Shown piece after piece: positions 23,998 through 35,275 of a stretch of 64,000 nucleotides of DNA. Within the stretch, counting starts at the first letter, position 1; every line of letters begins with the position of its first letter. This DNA comes from Variovorax flavidus (GTDB taxonomy: Bacteria > Pseudomonadota > Gammaproteobacteria > Burkholderiales > Burkholderiaceae_C), in the NCBI RefSeq assembly GCF_030317145.1, contig NZ_JASZYE010000001.1, forward strand, positions 1,426,001 to 1,490,000, given 5' to 3'. The notes below the pieces were generated by a model, which saw only the letters and a list, made by a program, of their open reading frames with translations, made no database searches and was not told the DNA's origin. A program made the translations under genes and the position numbers.

Positions 23998-25719
23998 ATG
24001 GCCTTGAATCGCCACCAGCTCGCGCGCTGGTTCCCCTTCCTTTCCTGGCCGCGCCCCGACCGGGCCCTGCTCATCAACGAGGCCACGGCCGGCGTCACGG
24101 TGGCACTGATGGTCATCCCGCAAGGCGTCGCCTATGCGGCGCTGGCGGGAATGCCGCTGGTGACGGGCGTGTACGCCGCGCTGCTGCCGGCGCTCGTCGC
24201 GCTGCTCTTCAGTTCCTCGGCGCGCCTGTCGGTCGGGCCTACCGCGTTGACGAGCCTGCTGGTCGGCGCTTCCCTTGCGCCGCTCGCCATTCCGGGCAGC
24301 AGCGAATGGGTGGCCTTTGCCGTCTGGCTGACCCTGCTGTCGGGAACGATGCAGGTGGTGCTGGGGGCGGCGCGCTTCGGCTGGCTGCTGCGCATGGTCA
24401 ATTCACCGGTGCTGATGGGCTTCACGCAAGGCGCGGCCGTGTTGATCACACTGTCGCAACTGCCGGCGCTGCTGGGCTTCACGGGGCGCTCGTTCGCGCA
24501 GTTGCTGCACGGCCCGCCGCCCGACTACATCGCGATCGCGTTCGGCCTGGGCGGCATGGCGATGCTGTGGCTCGGCAAGCGGATGATGCCGCGCTTCCCG
24601 ACCACCATGGCGCTCGTCGCGGCCGCGGCAGGCGCCAGCGCCGCGATCGGCTATGCACTGAAGGGTGGCGCGGTGATCGGCAAGCTGCCCGCCGGACTGC
24701 CCTCGTTCTACTGGCCCGGGGGGCTCTCCCTGAGCGAACTGGGCACCCTGCTCCTGCCCGCCTTCCTGATCACGCTCGTGAGCTTTCTCGAAACGGCATC
24801 GAGCGCCAAGGTGGACAACGCGCGTGCCGGCAAGCTGTGGAACGAAAACCAGGACCTGATCGGCCAGGGGCTGGGCAAGATCGCTTCGGGCCTCACGGGC
24901 TCATTCCCGACCAGCTCATCGTTCTCGCGTTCGGCCATCACGCTGTATGCGGGCGCCAAGACCCAGTGGGCCACCCTCTTCAGCGTCGCGGTGGTCGCCG
25001 CTGCGTTGCTCTGGGCCATGCCGCTGCTCTATCACGTGCCGCAGGCCGTGCTGGCATCGATCGTGGCGACCGCGACCATCGGCCTTCTGCGGCCATCGGC
25101 TTTCGTCGCGCTGTGGCGCATCTCCCGCATCGAGGCAGCCATCGCGTTCGGCACCTTCGCGCTGACGATCGCCACGGCGCCGTCGATCTACTGGGGCGTG
25201 CTGGGAGGGCTTCTCGCGGCGCTGGCGCACTACATGTACCGCCATCTGCATCCGCGGATCATCGAAGTCGGCTTGCACCCCGATGGCAGCCTGCGTGATC
25301 GCCACTTGTGGCATCTGCCGCCGCTCGCGCCCAACCTGTACGCGCTGCGCATGGACGCGGAACTCGACTTCGCATCCGCCAGCACGCTGGAGCGCGCCGT
25401 CACCGTCGCGCTGGCGCAGCGGCCCGGCCTGACCGACGTGTGCCTCTTTGCGCAGCCGATCAACCGCATCGACATCACGGGCGCCGAAGTCTTCGGCAGC
25501 ATTCGCCGCCTGCTCGAATCGCAAGGCACGCGGCTCCACATCTCGGGACTCAAGCTGCCTGCGCAGCAGGTGCTGGAGCGCGCCGGGCTGCTGTCGCCGG
25601 GCCCGATGCTCTTCAGCTACCGGACCGACGCCGAGGCGCTGGCGGCGCTCGCCAGTGCGTGCGGGACGGCGAGCCCGCGCGAAGACCTCAATCCTTCACC
25701 GGCCCACGCAGGCTCTTGA
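23998..25719 (+). CDS. SulP-family inorganic anion transporter with STAS domain
   Basis: A 573-residue protein. Residues about 25-420 form the SulP membrane domain (MVIPQGVAYAALAGMPLVTG is the family N-terminal signature), and residues about 440-550 form a cytoplasmic STAS domain (NRIDITGAEVFGSIRRLL). SulP proteins move sulfate, bicarbonate or dicarboxylates; without a carbonic anhydrase or cys gene nearby the ion cannot be named. Its 3' end overlaps the convergent arfB gene by 32 bp. Confidence 0.92.
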   Translation: MALNRHQLARWFPFLSWPRPDRALLINEATAGVTVALMVIPQGVAYAALAGMPLVTGVYAALLPALVALLFSSSARLSVGPTALTSLLVGASLAPLAIPGSSEWVAFAVWLTLLSGTMQVVLGAARFGWLLRMVNSPVLMGFTQGAAVLITLSQLPALLGFTGRSFAQLLHGPPPDYIAIAFGLGGMAMLWLGKRMMPRFPTTMALVAAAAGASAAIGYALKGGAVIGKLPAGLPSFYWPGGLSLSELGTLLLPAFLITLVSFLETASSAKVDNARAGKLWNENQDLIGQGLGKIASGLTGSFPTSSSFSRSAITLYAGAKTQWATLFSVAVVAAALLWAMPLLYHVPQAVLASIVATATIGLLRPSAFVALWRISRIEAAIAFGTFALTIATAPSIYWGVLGGLLAALAHYMYRHLHPRIIEVGLHPDGSLRDRHLWHLPPLAPNLYALRMDAELDFASASTLERAVTVALAQRPGLTDVCLFAQPINRIDITGAEVFGSIRRLLESQGTRLHISGLKLPAQQVLERAGLLSPGPMLFSYRTDAEALAALASACGTASPREDLNPSPAHAGS

Positions 25720-26101
25720 TGGCCGAGCGCTGGCTCTTTCCCTCGAGCCGCCGCTGCCGCGCACCATAGGTCGGCTTGGTGGCGCGCCGCACACGCGGTG
25801 GCGTCGCGACGCTGTCGACCAGTTCCTGCAGGCGTGCGAGCGCATCGGCGCGATTCATGTCCTGGCTGCGGTGCTTTTGCGCCTTCAGCACGAGCACGCC
25901 TTCCTGTGTAAGGCGACTGTCGCGCAAGGCAAGGAGACGCTCCTTGACGTCGTCGGGTAGTGAACTCGCCGGAATGTCGTAGCGCAGATGCACCGCGCTG
26001 GAGACCTTGTTGACGTTCTGCCCGCCCGCGCCCTGCGCTCGGATCGCACTGAATTCGACCTCCAGTGGATCGATGAGGACAGGTAGGCGCGGTGAAGTCA
26101 T
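25688..26101 (-). CDS. arfB: alternative ribosome-rescue peptidyl-tRNA hydrolase ArfB
   Basis: A 137-residue release-factor-like protein with the GGQ catalytic motif at 26-28 (AQGAGGQNVNK), no codon-recognition domain and a basic C-terminal tail (RRLEGKSQRSAIKSLR) that enters the empty mRNA channel. It frees ribosomes stalled on truncated messages. The length and tail match ArfB (YaeJ), not RF1/RF2. Confidence 0.95.
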   Translation of the reverse strand: MTSPRLPVLIDPLEVEFSAIRAQGAGGQNVNKVSSAVHLRYDIPASSLPDDVKERLLALRDSRLTQEGVLVLKAQKHRSQDMNRADALARLQELVDSVATPPRVRRATKPTYGARQRRLEGKSQRSAIKSLRGPVKD

Positions 26102-26150
26102 CCGCTATTCTGGCTTGCGCCGAGGCCCGCATCGGGGGGCCCGGCACGGC

Positions 26151-26483
26151 TCACTCCTCGCGCGATACAGGCCGCGCTTGCACGTCAGTCACCTGGCCCG
26201 GGTCGCGCAAGCGCACCGGGCTGTCGGCTTCCTGACCGCGCGCGCGCGCGGCCACGACATCGGCTGCCGTGGGCTCGGCGGGACGGCCCGCCGCCCGGAA
26301 GCGATCGAAGCCGCCGCGCGGGTCGAAACGCATCACCCAAGGCTTGACGGGCTGGCCCGTGAGGCGAGCCCATCCGTAGCGCAGCCCCCAGACCATTGCC
26401 AGCAAAAGCACGGCAACGGTCAAGCTGGCCGCGAAGACGAGGCCGAGGAAGAACAGGACCAGGCGCAGAAAGAAGTTCAGCAT
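26151..26483 (-). CDS. hypothetical small membrane protein
   Basis: A 110-residue protein I do not recognise. Residues 4-32 are one long hydrophobic segment (LVLFFLGLVFAASLTVAVLL), followed by a basic WGLRYGWARLTG stretch and a polar, Arg/Ala/Pro-rich cytoplasmic tail. It lies between clpB and arfB on the same strand, 5 bp after clpB, so it probably shares the clpB message. Similar short proteins with a TM and a polar tail are common next to clpB-type genes in related bacteria, but I know of no function. Confidence 0.7.
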   Translation of the reverse strand: MLNFFLRLVLFFLGLVFAASLTVAVLLLAMVWGLRYGWARLTGQPVKPWVMRFDPRGGFDRFRAAGRPAEPTAADVVAARARGQEADSPVRLRDPGQVTDVQARPVSREE

Positions 26484-26488
26484 CGGCT

Positions 26489-29110
<2,622 letters not shown>

Positions 29111-29129
29111 GGCTTGATTCCTGCATTCA

Positions 29130-29158
29130 AAATAGGGCCGTTCCGAGGCGATATCAAG
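29130..29158 (-). promoter_or_regulatory. Sigma-32-type heat-shock promoter of clpB
   Basis: Read on the minus strand: CTTGATA (29158-29152), 14 nt, then CCCTATTT (29137-29130). This is close to the CTTGAAA / CCCCATNT consensus with a spacer in the normal 11-16 range. It would start transcription some 12-15 nt before the clpB ATG, leaving a short leader with AGGA. Confidence 0.65.
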
Positions 29159-29201
29159 ACCGCCCGGACTTTTTTCCACAAGCAATCATTGGAGTCGATA
29201 G

Positions 29202-30194
29202 ATGTTCAAGTCAACAAGGGGTGGCGTTTCGCGCCTGATGCGCGGTGTTTTCGCGGCAGGCCTGCTGGCCGCCGGGGGAATGGCGCTCGCGCAGCCCGCC
29301 GGTGCGCCGATCCGGCTATTGGTCGGATTCCCGGCTGGCGGGGGCACCGACGTCATTGCCCGTACGCTGGCCGAGAAGCTCAAGGATCAGTTGGGCACCC
29401 CCGTCGTGGTCGAGAACCGCGCAGGCGCGGGCGGCCAGATCGCAGCCCAGGCGCTCAAGGCCTCGCCGGCCGATGGCCATACGCTGTTCCTGACGCATGA
29501 CCACTCGATCTCGATCCTGCCGCTGGTGGTGAAGAACCCGGGCTTCGATCCCGCTCGCGACTTCGTGCCTGTCGCGGGCTTCGCGACTTTTGCCAATGCA
29601 CTGGCCGTGTCCGGTGGAACACCGGCCAAGTCGGTCAACGAGTACGTGGCATGGGTCAGGAACCAGCGCGGCGGCAAGGACACCATCGGCGTACCCGCGC
29701 CGGCCTCGATCCCCGAGTTCCTGGTGAAGCTGATCGGCACAAAGTACAAGCTCGACCTGCAGGCTGCGCCCTACCGCGGCAGCGCACCGATGATGGCCGA
29801 CATGCTGGGCAACCAGATCAGCGCGGGCATCGGTTCCGTTCCCGACTTCATCGAGAACCAGAAGGCCGGCAAGATTCGCGTGATCGCCGTCATCGGCGGC
29901 AAGCGCCAGGCCGTGCTTCCGCAGGTGCCGACCTTCGCCGAGTTGGGCCTGTCGGGACTGGAGGACCTGCCCTACTACGGCATCTTCGCGCCGGTGGGCA
30001 CCCCGCAGCCGGTCATCGATCGCTTCGGCGAAGCGCTGTCGAAGGTGCTCGCCATGCCCGACGTGCGCGAGCGCCTGGTGGCGATGGGCTTGTCAGTCGG
30101 CTTCATGCCGCAGGGCCAGTTTGCCGGTCGCGTCCGCAGCTACACCCAGACCTGGGAACAGATCATCAAGGCCAGCGGCTTCCAGCCCCAATAA
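29202..30194 (+). CDS. TctC/Bug-family substrate-binding protein (orphan)
   Basis: A 330-residue periplasmic protein with a signal peptide (1-31, ending ALAQP) and the Bug opening IRLLVGFPAGGGTDV. It binds carboxylates or similar small molecules; no TctA/TctB partner is near. It diverges from clpB and converges with moaE, so it stands alone. It is clearly related to the Bug protein at 11128-12102 but too divergent to be a recent duplicate. Confidence 0.92.
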   Translation: MFKSTRGGVSRLMRGVFAAGLLAAGGMALAQPAGAPIRLLVGFPAGGGTDVIARTLAEKLKDQLGTPVVVENRAGAGGQIAAQALKASPADGHTLFLTHDHSISILPLVVKNPGFDPARDFVPVAGFATFANALAVSGGTPAKSVNEYVAWVRNQRGGKDTIGVPAPASIPEFLVKLIGTKYKLDLQAAPYRGSAPMMADMLGNQISAGIGSVPDFIENQKAGKIRVIAVIGGKRQAVLPQVPTFAELGLSGLEDLPYYGIFAPVGTPQPVIDRFGEALSKVLAMPDVRERLVAMGLSVGFMPQGQFAGRVRSYTQTWEQIIKASGFQPQ

Positions 30195-30201
30195 GAGCGC
30201 T

Positions 30202-30678
30202 TCAGGCGTTGCTGGCGGTGATGCCCCAGCGCGCCAGCGCTGCGTCGTCGTCGACCCTGGCGTCGACCCAGCGCGCACCCTCGGGCGTCTGTTCCTTCTT
30301 CCAGAACGGCGCCTGGGTCTTGAGATAGTCCATCAGGAATTCGCAGGCCTGGAAACTCTGGCCGCGATGGGCCGAGATGACGGCCACCATCATGATCTGA
30401 TCCAGTGGCTGCAACAGCCCCACACGGTGGACGACGCGGGCACCGAGAATGTCGAAGCGGCGATGCGCCTCGTCGATCATGGCCTCGATCGCCTTCTCGG
30501 TCATGCCGGGGTAATGCTCCAATTCCATCGAAGCGATCGCGCTTCCGTCATTGCGGTCACGCACCGTGCCGATGAAGCTGCAGACCGCACCCACGCGCGC
30601 GTCGCCAGCGCGCAACGCGGCGACCTCCTTCTGCAGGTCGAAGTCTTCGGTTTGGATCGAAACGCGTGCACCAGTCAT
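30202..30678 (-). CDS. moaE: molybdopterin synthase catalytic subunit
   Basis: A 158-residue large subunit of molybdopterin synthase, which transfers sulfur from the MoaD thiocarboxylate to precursor Z. Family segments seen are GAVCSFIGTVRD, LEHYPGMTEKAI, the HRVG and AHRG substrate-binding residues, and the KKEQTPEGARWVDA C-terminal signature. The ATG at 30678 fits the family; the longer open frame upstream is not coding. Its natural partner moaD lies 1.1 kb away, separated by an opposite-strand DapA-family gene. Confidence 0.95.
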   Translation of the reverse strand: MTGARVSIQTEDFDLQKEVAALRAGDARVGAVCSFIGTVRDRNDGSAIASMELEHYPGMTEKAIEAMIDEAHRRFDILGARVVHRVGLLQPLDQIMMVAVISAHRGQSFQACEFLMDYLKTQAPFWKKEQTPEGARWVDARVDDDAALARWGITASNA

Positions 30679-30927
30679 CCCGGGATTGTGGCACTGCGAT
30701 AGACTGCGCCGATGCCTTCCAGCACCCTGCAACGCCTCCCTTCGTCTTGCGAAGTACCGGCCTACATGCGCCTGCAAGGCAAAGCCAAAAAACCCAAGCT
30801 CGTCTGACCGGAGCTTCGGTTCCGTCGTCGGATGAGCGACGGAACTGCAAGGCCCAGGTCGAAAGTGGTTGTGCGCGCGCATCCGACGGTGGTTGTTCCA
30901 TCGGTCGATTCCTGAAAGGAAATACGC
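30679..30927. other. Intergenic region between moaE and the DapA-family gene
   Basis: These 249 bp must carry the moaE promoter (minus strand) and the promoter of the plus-strand DapA-family gene. AAGGA lies 9 nt before the GTG at 30928. A 31-codon plus-strand frame at 30712-30807 is too weak to call. I see no other structure. Confidence 0.4.
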
Positions 30928-31818
30928 GTGCAAGATACACACTCCCCTTCCCCCGATTTCTCGGGCCTCTGGATTCCGCTCGTGACGCCGTTTCGAGACG
31001 GGGCGGTTGACCACCCCGCAGTCGCTCGGCTGGTCGAGCGGCTCTCGCCTGCCGGCATCACAGGCTTCGTCGTCTGCGGTTCAACGGGAGAAGCAGCCGC
31101 GCTCGACGGGGACGAGCAACTGGCGGTGCTCGCGACCGTCGCGAGGGCTGCGCCGTCGGTGCCGCGCATCATGGGCATCTCGGGCTATCACCTCGGCAAG
31201 ACGCTGGAGTGGGTGCGCCGGCTGGGCGAACTCGAACTGACCGGGCTGCTCGTGCCTGCACCAAGCTACATCCGCCCGTCGCAGGCGGGACTCGTCGACT
31301 GGTTCAGCGCGCTCGCCGAGGCCAGCGCGGTGCCGCTGCTGATCTACGACATCCCCTACCGCACCGGCAGTTCCATGGCACGCGAGACGCTGCTCGCGCT
31401 CGCCGGCCATCCGCGCATCCGCGGCATCAAGGACTGCGGCGGCGACATGACCAAGACCCGCGCACTGATCGCAGACGGGCGCCTCCAGGTGCTGGCTGGC
31501 GAAGACGCACAGATGTTCAGCACGCTGGCCGAAGGCGGCGCCGGCGCCATCGCTGCCAGTGCGCACTTGCAGACCGAACGCTTCGTCAGCGTGCTGCGGC
31601 TGCTTCGCGAAGGCAGGCTTGCTGATGCCCGCGCGCAGTGGCAACCCTTGCTGCCGCTGATCGAAGCGCTCTTCGAGGACGCCAATCCAGGGCCGCTGAA
31701 GGCCGTTCTGGCCAGCGAGGGCTTGATGCGGGAGGAATTGCGCGCGCCGATGACGCGCGCTTCGGACGATCTGCGCGAGCGCTTGCTGCGAATCCAGGTT
31801 GGGCTCAACCGCCCGTGA
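30928..31818 (+). CDS. DapA/NAL-family lyase (dihydrodipicolinate synthase-like)
   Basis: A 296-residue TIM-barrel aldolase-type enzyme. Family features: CGSTGEAAAL (the GTTGE-type phosphate/carboxylate loop), YDIPYRTG with the catalytic Tyr, and the Schiff-base Lys in RGIKDCGGD. It could be lysine-pathway DapA or a catabolic pyruvate-dependent aldolase; the ST in place of TT in the loop does not settle this. The GTG start at 30928 has AAGGA at good spacing. The gene lies on the opposite strand inside the moaE-moaD interval, and its last 14 bp overlap the 3' end of moaD. Confidence 0.88.
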   Translation: MQDTHSPSPDFSGLWIPLVTPFRDGAVDHPAVARLVERLSPAGITGFVVCGSTGEAAALDGDEQLAVLATVARAAPSVPRIMGISGYHLGKTLEWVRRLGELELTGLLVPAPSYIRPSQAGLVDWFSALAEASAVPLLIYDIPYRTGSSMARETLLALAGHPRIRGIKDCGGDMTKTRALIADGRLQVLAGEDAQMFSTLAEGGAGAIAASAHLQTERFVSVLRLLREGRLADARAQWQPLLPLIEALFEDANPGPLKAVLASEGLMREELRAPMTRASDDLRERLLRIQVGLNRP

Positions 31819-32056
31819 CGGGTGGGAAGAAGGCGACCTCGCTGCCATCACGCAGCACGGCGCCCTCGCCGCTCATCACCTGGTCGAGCGCCATGCGCAC
31901 CGCCCGCCCGCGCGCCAACACGCTGGCGTGCGGTTCGCCACGTGCGATCAATTCGTCGCGCAGCGCACCGAGATCGGCGGCAGCGGTTTCCACCGCTTCG
32001 CTGCCGGTTCCAAGCGCTTCGCGCACCGACGCGAAATAGCGGACGTTGATCTTCAT
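31805..32056 (-). CDS. moaD: molybdopterin synthase sulfur carrier subunit
   Basis: An 83-residue ubiquitin-fold sulfur carrier ending in the required Gly-Gly (FFPPVTGG), whose C-terminus is thiocarboxylated by MoeB. It is the partner of MoaE. It lies 2 bp after moeA on the same strand, so it is in the moeA message. Its 3' end overlaps the convergent DapA-family gene. Confidence 0.94.
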   Translation of the reverse strand: MKINVRYFASVREALGTGSEAVETAAADLGALRDELIARGEPHASVLARGRAVRMALDQVMSGEGAVLRDGSEVAFFPPVTGG

Positions 32057-32058
32057 GC

Positions 32059-33306
32059 TCAGGCCAGCAACAACGCAAACGGAATGAACTGAACGGTATC
32101 GCCAGCCTTGAACGGCTGGCCAGCGGGCGTGTCGATCACTCCGTCGCCCCAGACCGTCGAAGTCAACACGCCGGAGCTTTGGTTGGCGAACACATCGAGT
32201 CCGCCCGCCGCATTGCGCCGCGCACGCAGAAACTCGCGACGGCGATCGGCACGCGGCCAGTCGAAATCGGCGCGCATGGGGATCGCCTGAGGCACCACGC
32301 GCAACGCACCTTGCAAGGTCAGCAGGAATGGCCGCACGAGCAGCAGGAAAGTGAGGAAGCTCGACACCGGATTCCCGGGCAAGCCGGTGAGATGCGCATT
32401 GCCAATTCGGCCATAGGCGAAAGGCTTGCCGGGCTTCATCGACAGCGACCACAGGTCGAGTTGTCCCAGGTGCTCGACCGCAGCCTTGATGTGGTCTTCC
32501 TCGCCGACCGAAACACCACCGGTGGTGATGATCAGGTCATTGCTCAGCGAGGCGGTACGCAGCGCCTCGATCGTGGCGTCGCGCCGGTCCGGCACGATGC
32601 CGAGGTCGTTGACCTCGCATCCGAGCCGCTGGAGCAACGCGCGCATGAAGAAGCGGTTGGAGTTGTAGATCGAGCCCGGCTTCATGGCCTCCGGCGACAC
32701 CTCGCCCGGCATCACGAGTTCGTCGCCGGTCGAAAGCAGTGCAACGCGAGGTCGCTTCGAGACCTGGAGCTGAGCGAGGCCGACGCTCGCGGCCAGGCCC
32801 AGGCCGGCTGGCGTAAGACGCTCGCCTTTCGACAGCACGACGTCATCGGCGGCAACGTCTTCGCCGGCCCGGCGAATCCACTGACCCGCGGCGGGCGCGA
32901 TTTCGATGCGAACGCTGCCCAGGCTGGCTTCCTCGGGCAGTGCGCTTGTATCTTCCTGCATCACGACCGCGTCGGCGCCCTCGGGGATTTGCGCGCCGGT
33001 AAAGATGCGGGCCGCCGTGCCGGCCGCGAGCGGCGTGCCCACCGTGCCGGCCGGAATGCGCTGCGCCACCCGGAGCACGGCGCCGGGCGCCGTGCAGTCG
33101 GCCACCCGCACGGCATAGCCGTCCATCGAACTGTTGTCGCGGGGCGGTACGGTCAGCGCCGAGACCACATCCTGGGCCAGCACCCGCCCGTCGGCCTCGA
33201 AGGTCGACACGCTTTCGATCCCGACATTCGGCGTCGCGGCGGCGAGCAATCGGGACAGGGCCTCGTCGAGGGCCATCAGCGGGGGACGCGGGGAAGTGCT
33301 AGCCAT
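32059..33306 (-). CDS. moeA: molybdopterin molybdenumtransferase
   Basis: A 415-residue enzyme that inserts molybdate into adenylylated molybdopterin. Typical segments are PPRDNSSMDGYAVR near residue 58, GAQIPEGADAVVMQE, STGDELV, the molybdopterin-binding TTGGVSVGEEDH, and GLPGNPVSS near 320. The length is normal. The start overlaps the mobB stop by 8 bp, so the two are translationally linked, and moaD follows after 2 bp. Confidence 0.97.
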   Translation of the reverse strand: MASTSPRPPLMALDEALSRLLAAATPNVGIESVSTFEADGRVLAQDVVSALTVPPRDNSSMDGYAVRVADCTAPGAVLRVAQRIPAGTVGTPLAAGTAARIFTGAQIPEGADAVVMQEDTSALPEEASLGSVRIEIAPAAGQWIRRAGEDVAADDVVLSKGERLTPAGLGLAASVGLAQLQVSKRPRVALLSTGDELVMPGEVSPEAMKPGSIYNSNRFFMRALLQRLGCEVNDLGIVPDRRDATIEALRTASLSNDLIITTGGVSVGEEDHIKAAVEHLGQLDLWSLSMKPGKPFAYGRIGNAHLTGLPGNPVSSFLTFLLLVRPFLLTLQGALRVVPQAIPMRADFDWPRADRRREFLRARRNAAGGLDVFANQSSGVLTSTVWGDGVIDTPAGQPFKAGDTVQFIPFALLLA

Positions 33307-33844
33307 GGTGCTTCACCTTGTAGTCGAATCGTTCGGCATTCAACAGCAGCCAGGCGACGATGCCATCAATGTCGTCGAGGTCAAAGATCGGCCGGTCGGT
33401 CGGCAACGGCAGGCTCTGCGGATCGTCCGTCGCGATGGCGTCGATGAACTCGTCGTCGACATAGCGCGCGGGCCGGGGCGCCTCGCCTTCCTCCGTCGAT
33501 CGCCAGATCTCGATCTTGCGCAGATCGCTGTGCTTGAAGCCCTCGACCAGCACCCAGTCGACGCCGGCATCGAGTTCGGCAACGAGCTGGTGCACATCGA
33601 GGTGCGTCGGCTGCTCGAACTCGCGAATCAGCGCGAGGCGCTTGTCCGATGCGACCACCACCTCGAAGGCACCTGCCTCGCGATGGCGGTAGGTGTCCTT
33701 GCCGGGATGGTCGATGTCGAACTTGTGGTGCGCATGCTTGACCACCGAGACACGCAGTCCATGGAGCTTGAGCGCAGGAATCAGACGCTCGACCAGCGTC
33801 GTTTTTCCCGCGCCTGAGTAACCGGCGAAGCCGATGACTTTCAT
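33299..33844 (-). CDS. mobB: molybdopterin-guanine dinucleotide biosynthesis adaptor protein B
   Basis: A 181-residue P-loop GTPase-like protein with Walker A GYSGAGKTT at 8-16 and the family HAHHKFDID segment. MobB assists MobA in adding GMP to molybdopterin. mobA is not in the window. The gene lies 15 bp after thrC and overlaps moeA by 8 bp. Confidence 0.94.
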   Translation of the reverse strand: MKVIGFAGYSGAGKTTLVERLIPALKLHGLRVSVVKHAHHKFDIDHPGKDTYRHREAGAFEVVVASDKRLALIREFEQPTHLDVHQLVAELDAGVDWVLVEGFKHSDLRKIEIWRSTEEGEAPRPARYVDDEFIDAIATDDPQSLPLPTDRPIFDLDDIDGIVAWLLLNAERFDYKVKHHG

Positions 33845-33859
33845 GCGTCGCCTACCGCA

Positions 33860-35275
33860 TCAGTCGCAGTGCTGCGCAATGTAGGCCTTGACCGCCTCGG
33901 CATCGGCCGGCAGCTTGACGACGCGCTTGGGGAGTGCTTCGATGCCCTCGAAGCGCGCGGGGCGCTCCGGCTCGTGGCCCAGCGCTTCGACGATCGTTTC
34001 GGCGAACTTGATGGGCAGCGCGGTTTCCAGAACGATCATGGGCACGTCGGGCACGAGGTGCTCGCGCGCGGCCTTCAGGCCATCGGCGGTGTGGGTGTCG
34101 ATCAGCGTCGCGAAGCGCTTGTCGGTATCGCGGATGGTGGCGAGCCGGTCGGCATGCGTGCTACGGCTGCTGGCGAAGCCGAAGCGCGTCGCGGCCTGAG
34201 CGAAGACCGGGTCCTTGCTCAGGTCGAAGCGGCCTTCGCGGCCAAGCTCGCCCTCGAACAGCCCGCGCGATTTCGCGGCGTCACGACCAACCAGGTCGAA
34301 CACGAAGCGCTCGAAATTGCTGGCCTTGGAAATATCCATCGACGGGCTCGACGTCTCGTGCGTGTCGGCGGCCGAGCGAACCCGGTAGACGCCTGTGCGG
34401 AAGAACTCGTCCAGAACGTCGTTCTCGTTGGTGGCGACCACGAGCGTGCGGATCGGCAGGCCCATCATGCGCGCCACGTGCCCGGCGCAGACGTTGCCGA
34501 AATTGCCGGAAGGCACAGTGAAGCTCACCTGCTTGTCGTTGCTGCCGGTGGCTTGGAAGTAACCCGCGAAGTAATAGACGACCTGCGCCAGCAAGCGTGC
34601 CCAGTTGATCGAATTGACCGTGCCGATCTTGTACTTGCGCTTGAAGCCCAGATCATTCGACACGGCCTTCACGATGTCCTGGCAATCGTCGAACACGCCG
34701 GCGATCGCGATGTTGTGGATGTTCGCGTCCTGGAGGCTGAACATCTGCGCCTGCTGGAACGGGCTCATGCGGCCGTCCGGCGAGGTCATGAAGACGCGGA
34801 CGCCCTTCTTGCCGCGCATCGCGTACTCGGCGGCGCTGCCGGTGTCGCCGCTGGTCGCGCCGAGGATGTTCAGCTCCTCGCCGCGGCGGGCCAACTCGTA
34901 CTCGAACAGGTTGCCGAGCAACTGCATCGCCATGTCCTTGAACGCCAGTGTCGGGCCGTTGGACAAGGCTTCGAGGTAGACACCGTCTTCCAGCTCGCGC
35001 AGCGGAACGATCTCGGTCGTCCCGAACACCTCGGCGGTGTAGGTCTTCGCGCAGATCGCCTTCAGATCGGCGGGCGGAATGTCGTCGATGTAGAGCGAGA
35101 GGATCTCAAACGCCAGTTCGGCGTAGGAAAGCCCGCGCCACTTCGCCAGCGTGCCAGCGTCGATCTGGGGATATTGCTCGGGCAGATAGAGGCCGCCGTC
35201 GGGCGCGAGGCCTTCCAGCAGGATCTCGCAGAAGCGGCGGCGGTCAGGATGCCCGCGCGTGGAAAGGTAGCGCAT
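33860..35275 (-). CDS. thrC: threonine synthase
   Basis: A 471-residue PLP enzyme converting O-phosphohomoserine to threonine, of the long class I form. The PLP lysine is Lys113 in LAFKDMAMQ, and SGDTGSAAEYA is the phosphate loop. The start overlaps the hom stop (TGATG), which implies translational coupling. The preceding gene is hom, giving the usual hom-thrC pair of betaproteobacteria. Confidence 0.97.
   Translation of the reverse strand: MRYLSTRGHPDRRRFCEILLEGLAPDGGLYLPEQYPQIDAGTLAKWRGLSYAELAFEILSLYIDDIPPADLKAICAKTYTAEVFGTTEIVPLRELEDGVYLEALSNGPTLAFKDMAMQLLGNLFEYELARRGEELNILGATSGDTGSAAEYAMRGKKGVRVFMTSPDGRMSPFQQAQMFSLQDANIHNIAIAGVFDDCQDIVKAVSNDLGFKRKYKIGTVNSINWARLLAQVVYYFAGYFQATGSNDKQVSFTVPSGNFGNVCAGHVARMMGLPIRTLVVATNENDVLDEFFRTGVYRVRSAADTHETSSPSMDISKASNFERFVFDLVGRDAAKSRGLFEGELGREGRFDLSKDPVFAQAATRFGFASSRSTHADRLATIRDTDKRFATLIDTHTADGLKAAREHLVPDVPMIVLETALPIKFAETIVEALGHEPERPARFEGIEALPKRVVKLPADAEAVKAYIAQHCD

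Noticed and set aside
30712..30807. A 31-codon plus-strand frame between moaE and the DapA-family gene
   Set aside because: No convincing ribosome-binding site, no conserved feature and no clear promoter; kept as unassigned intergenic sequence.
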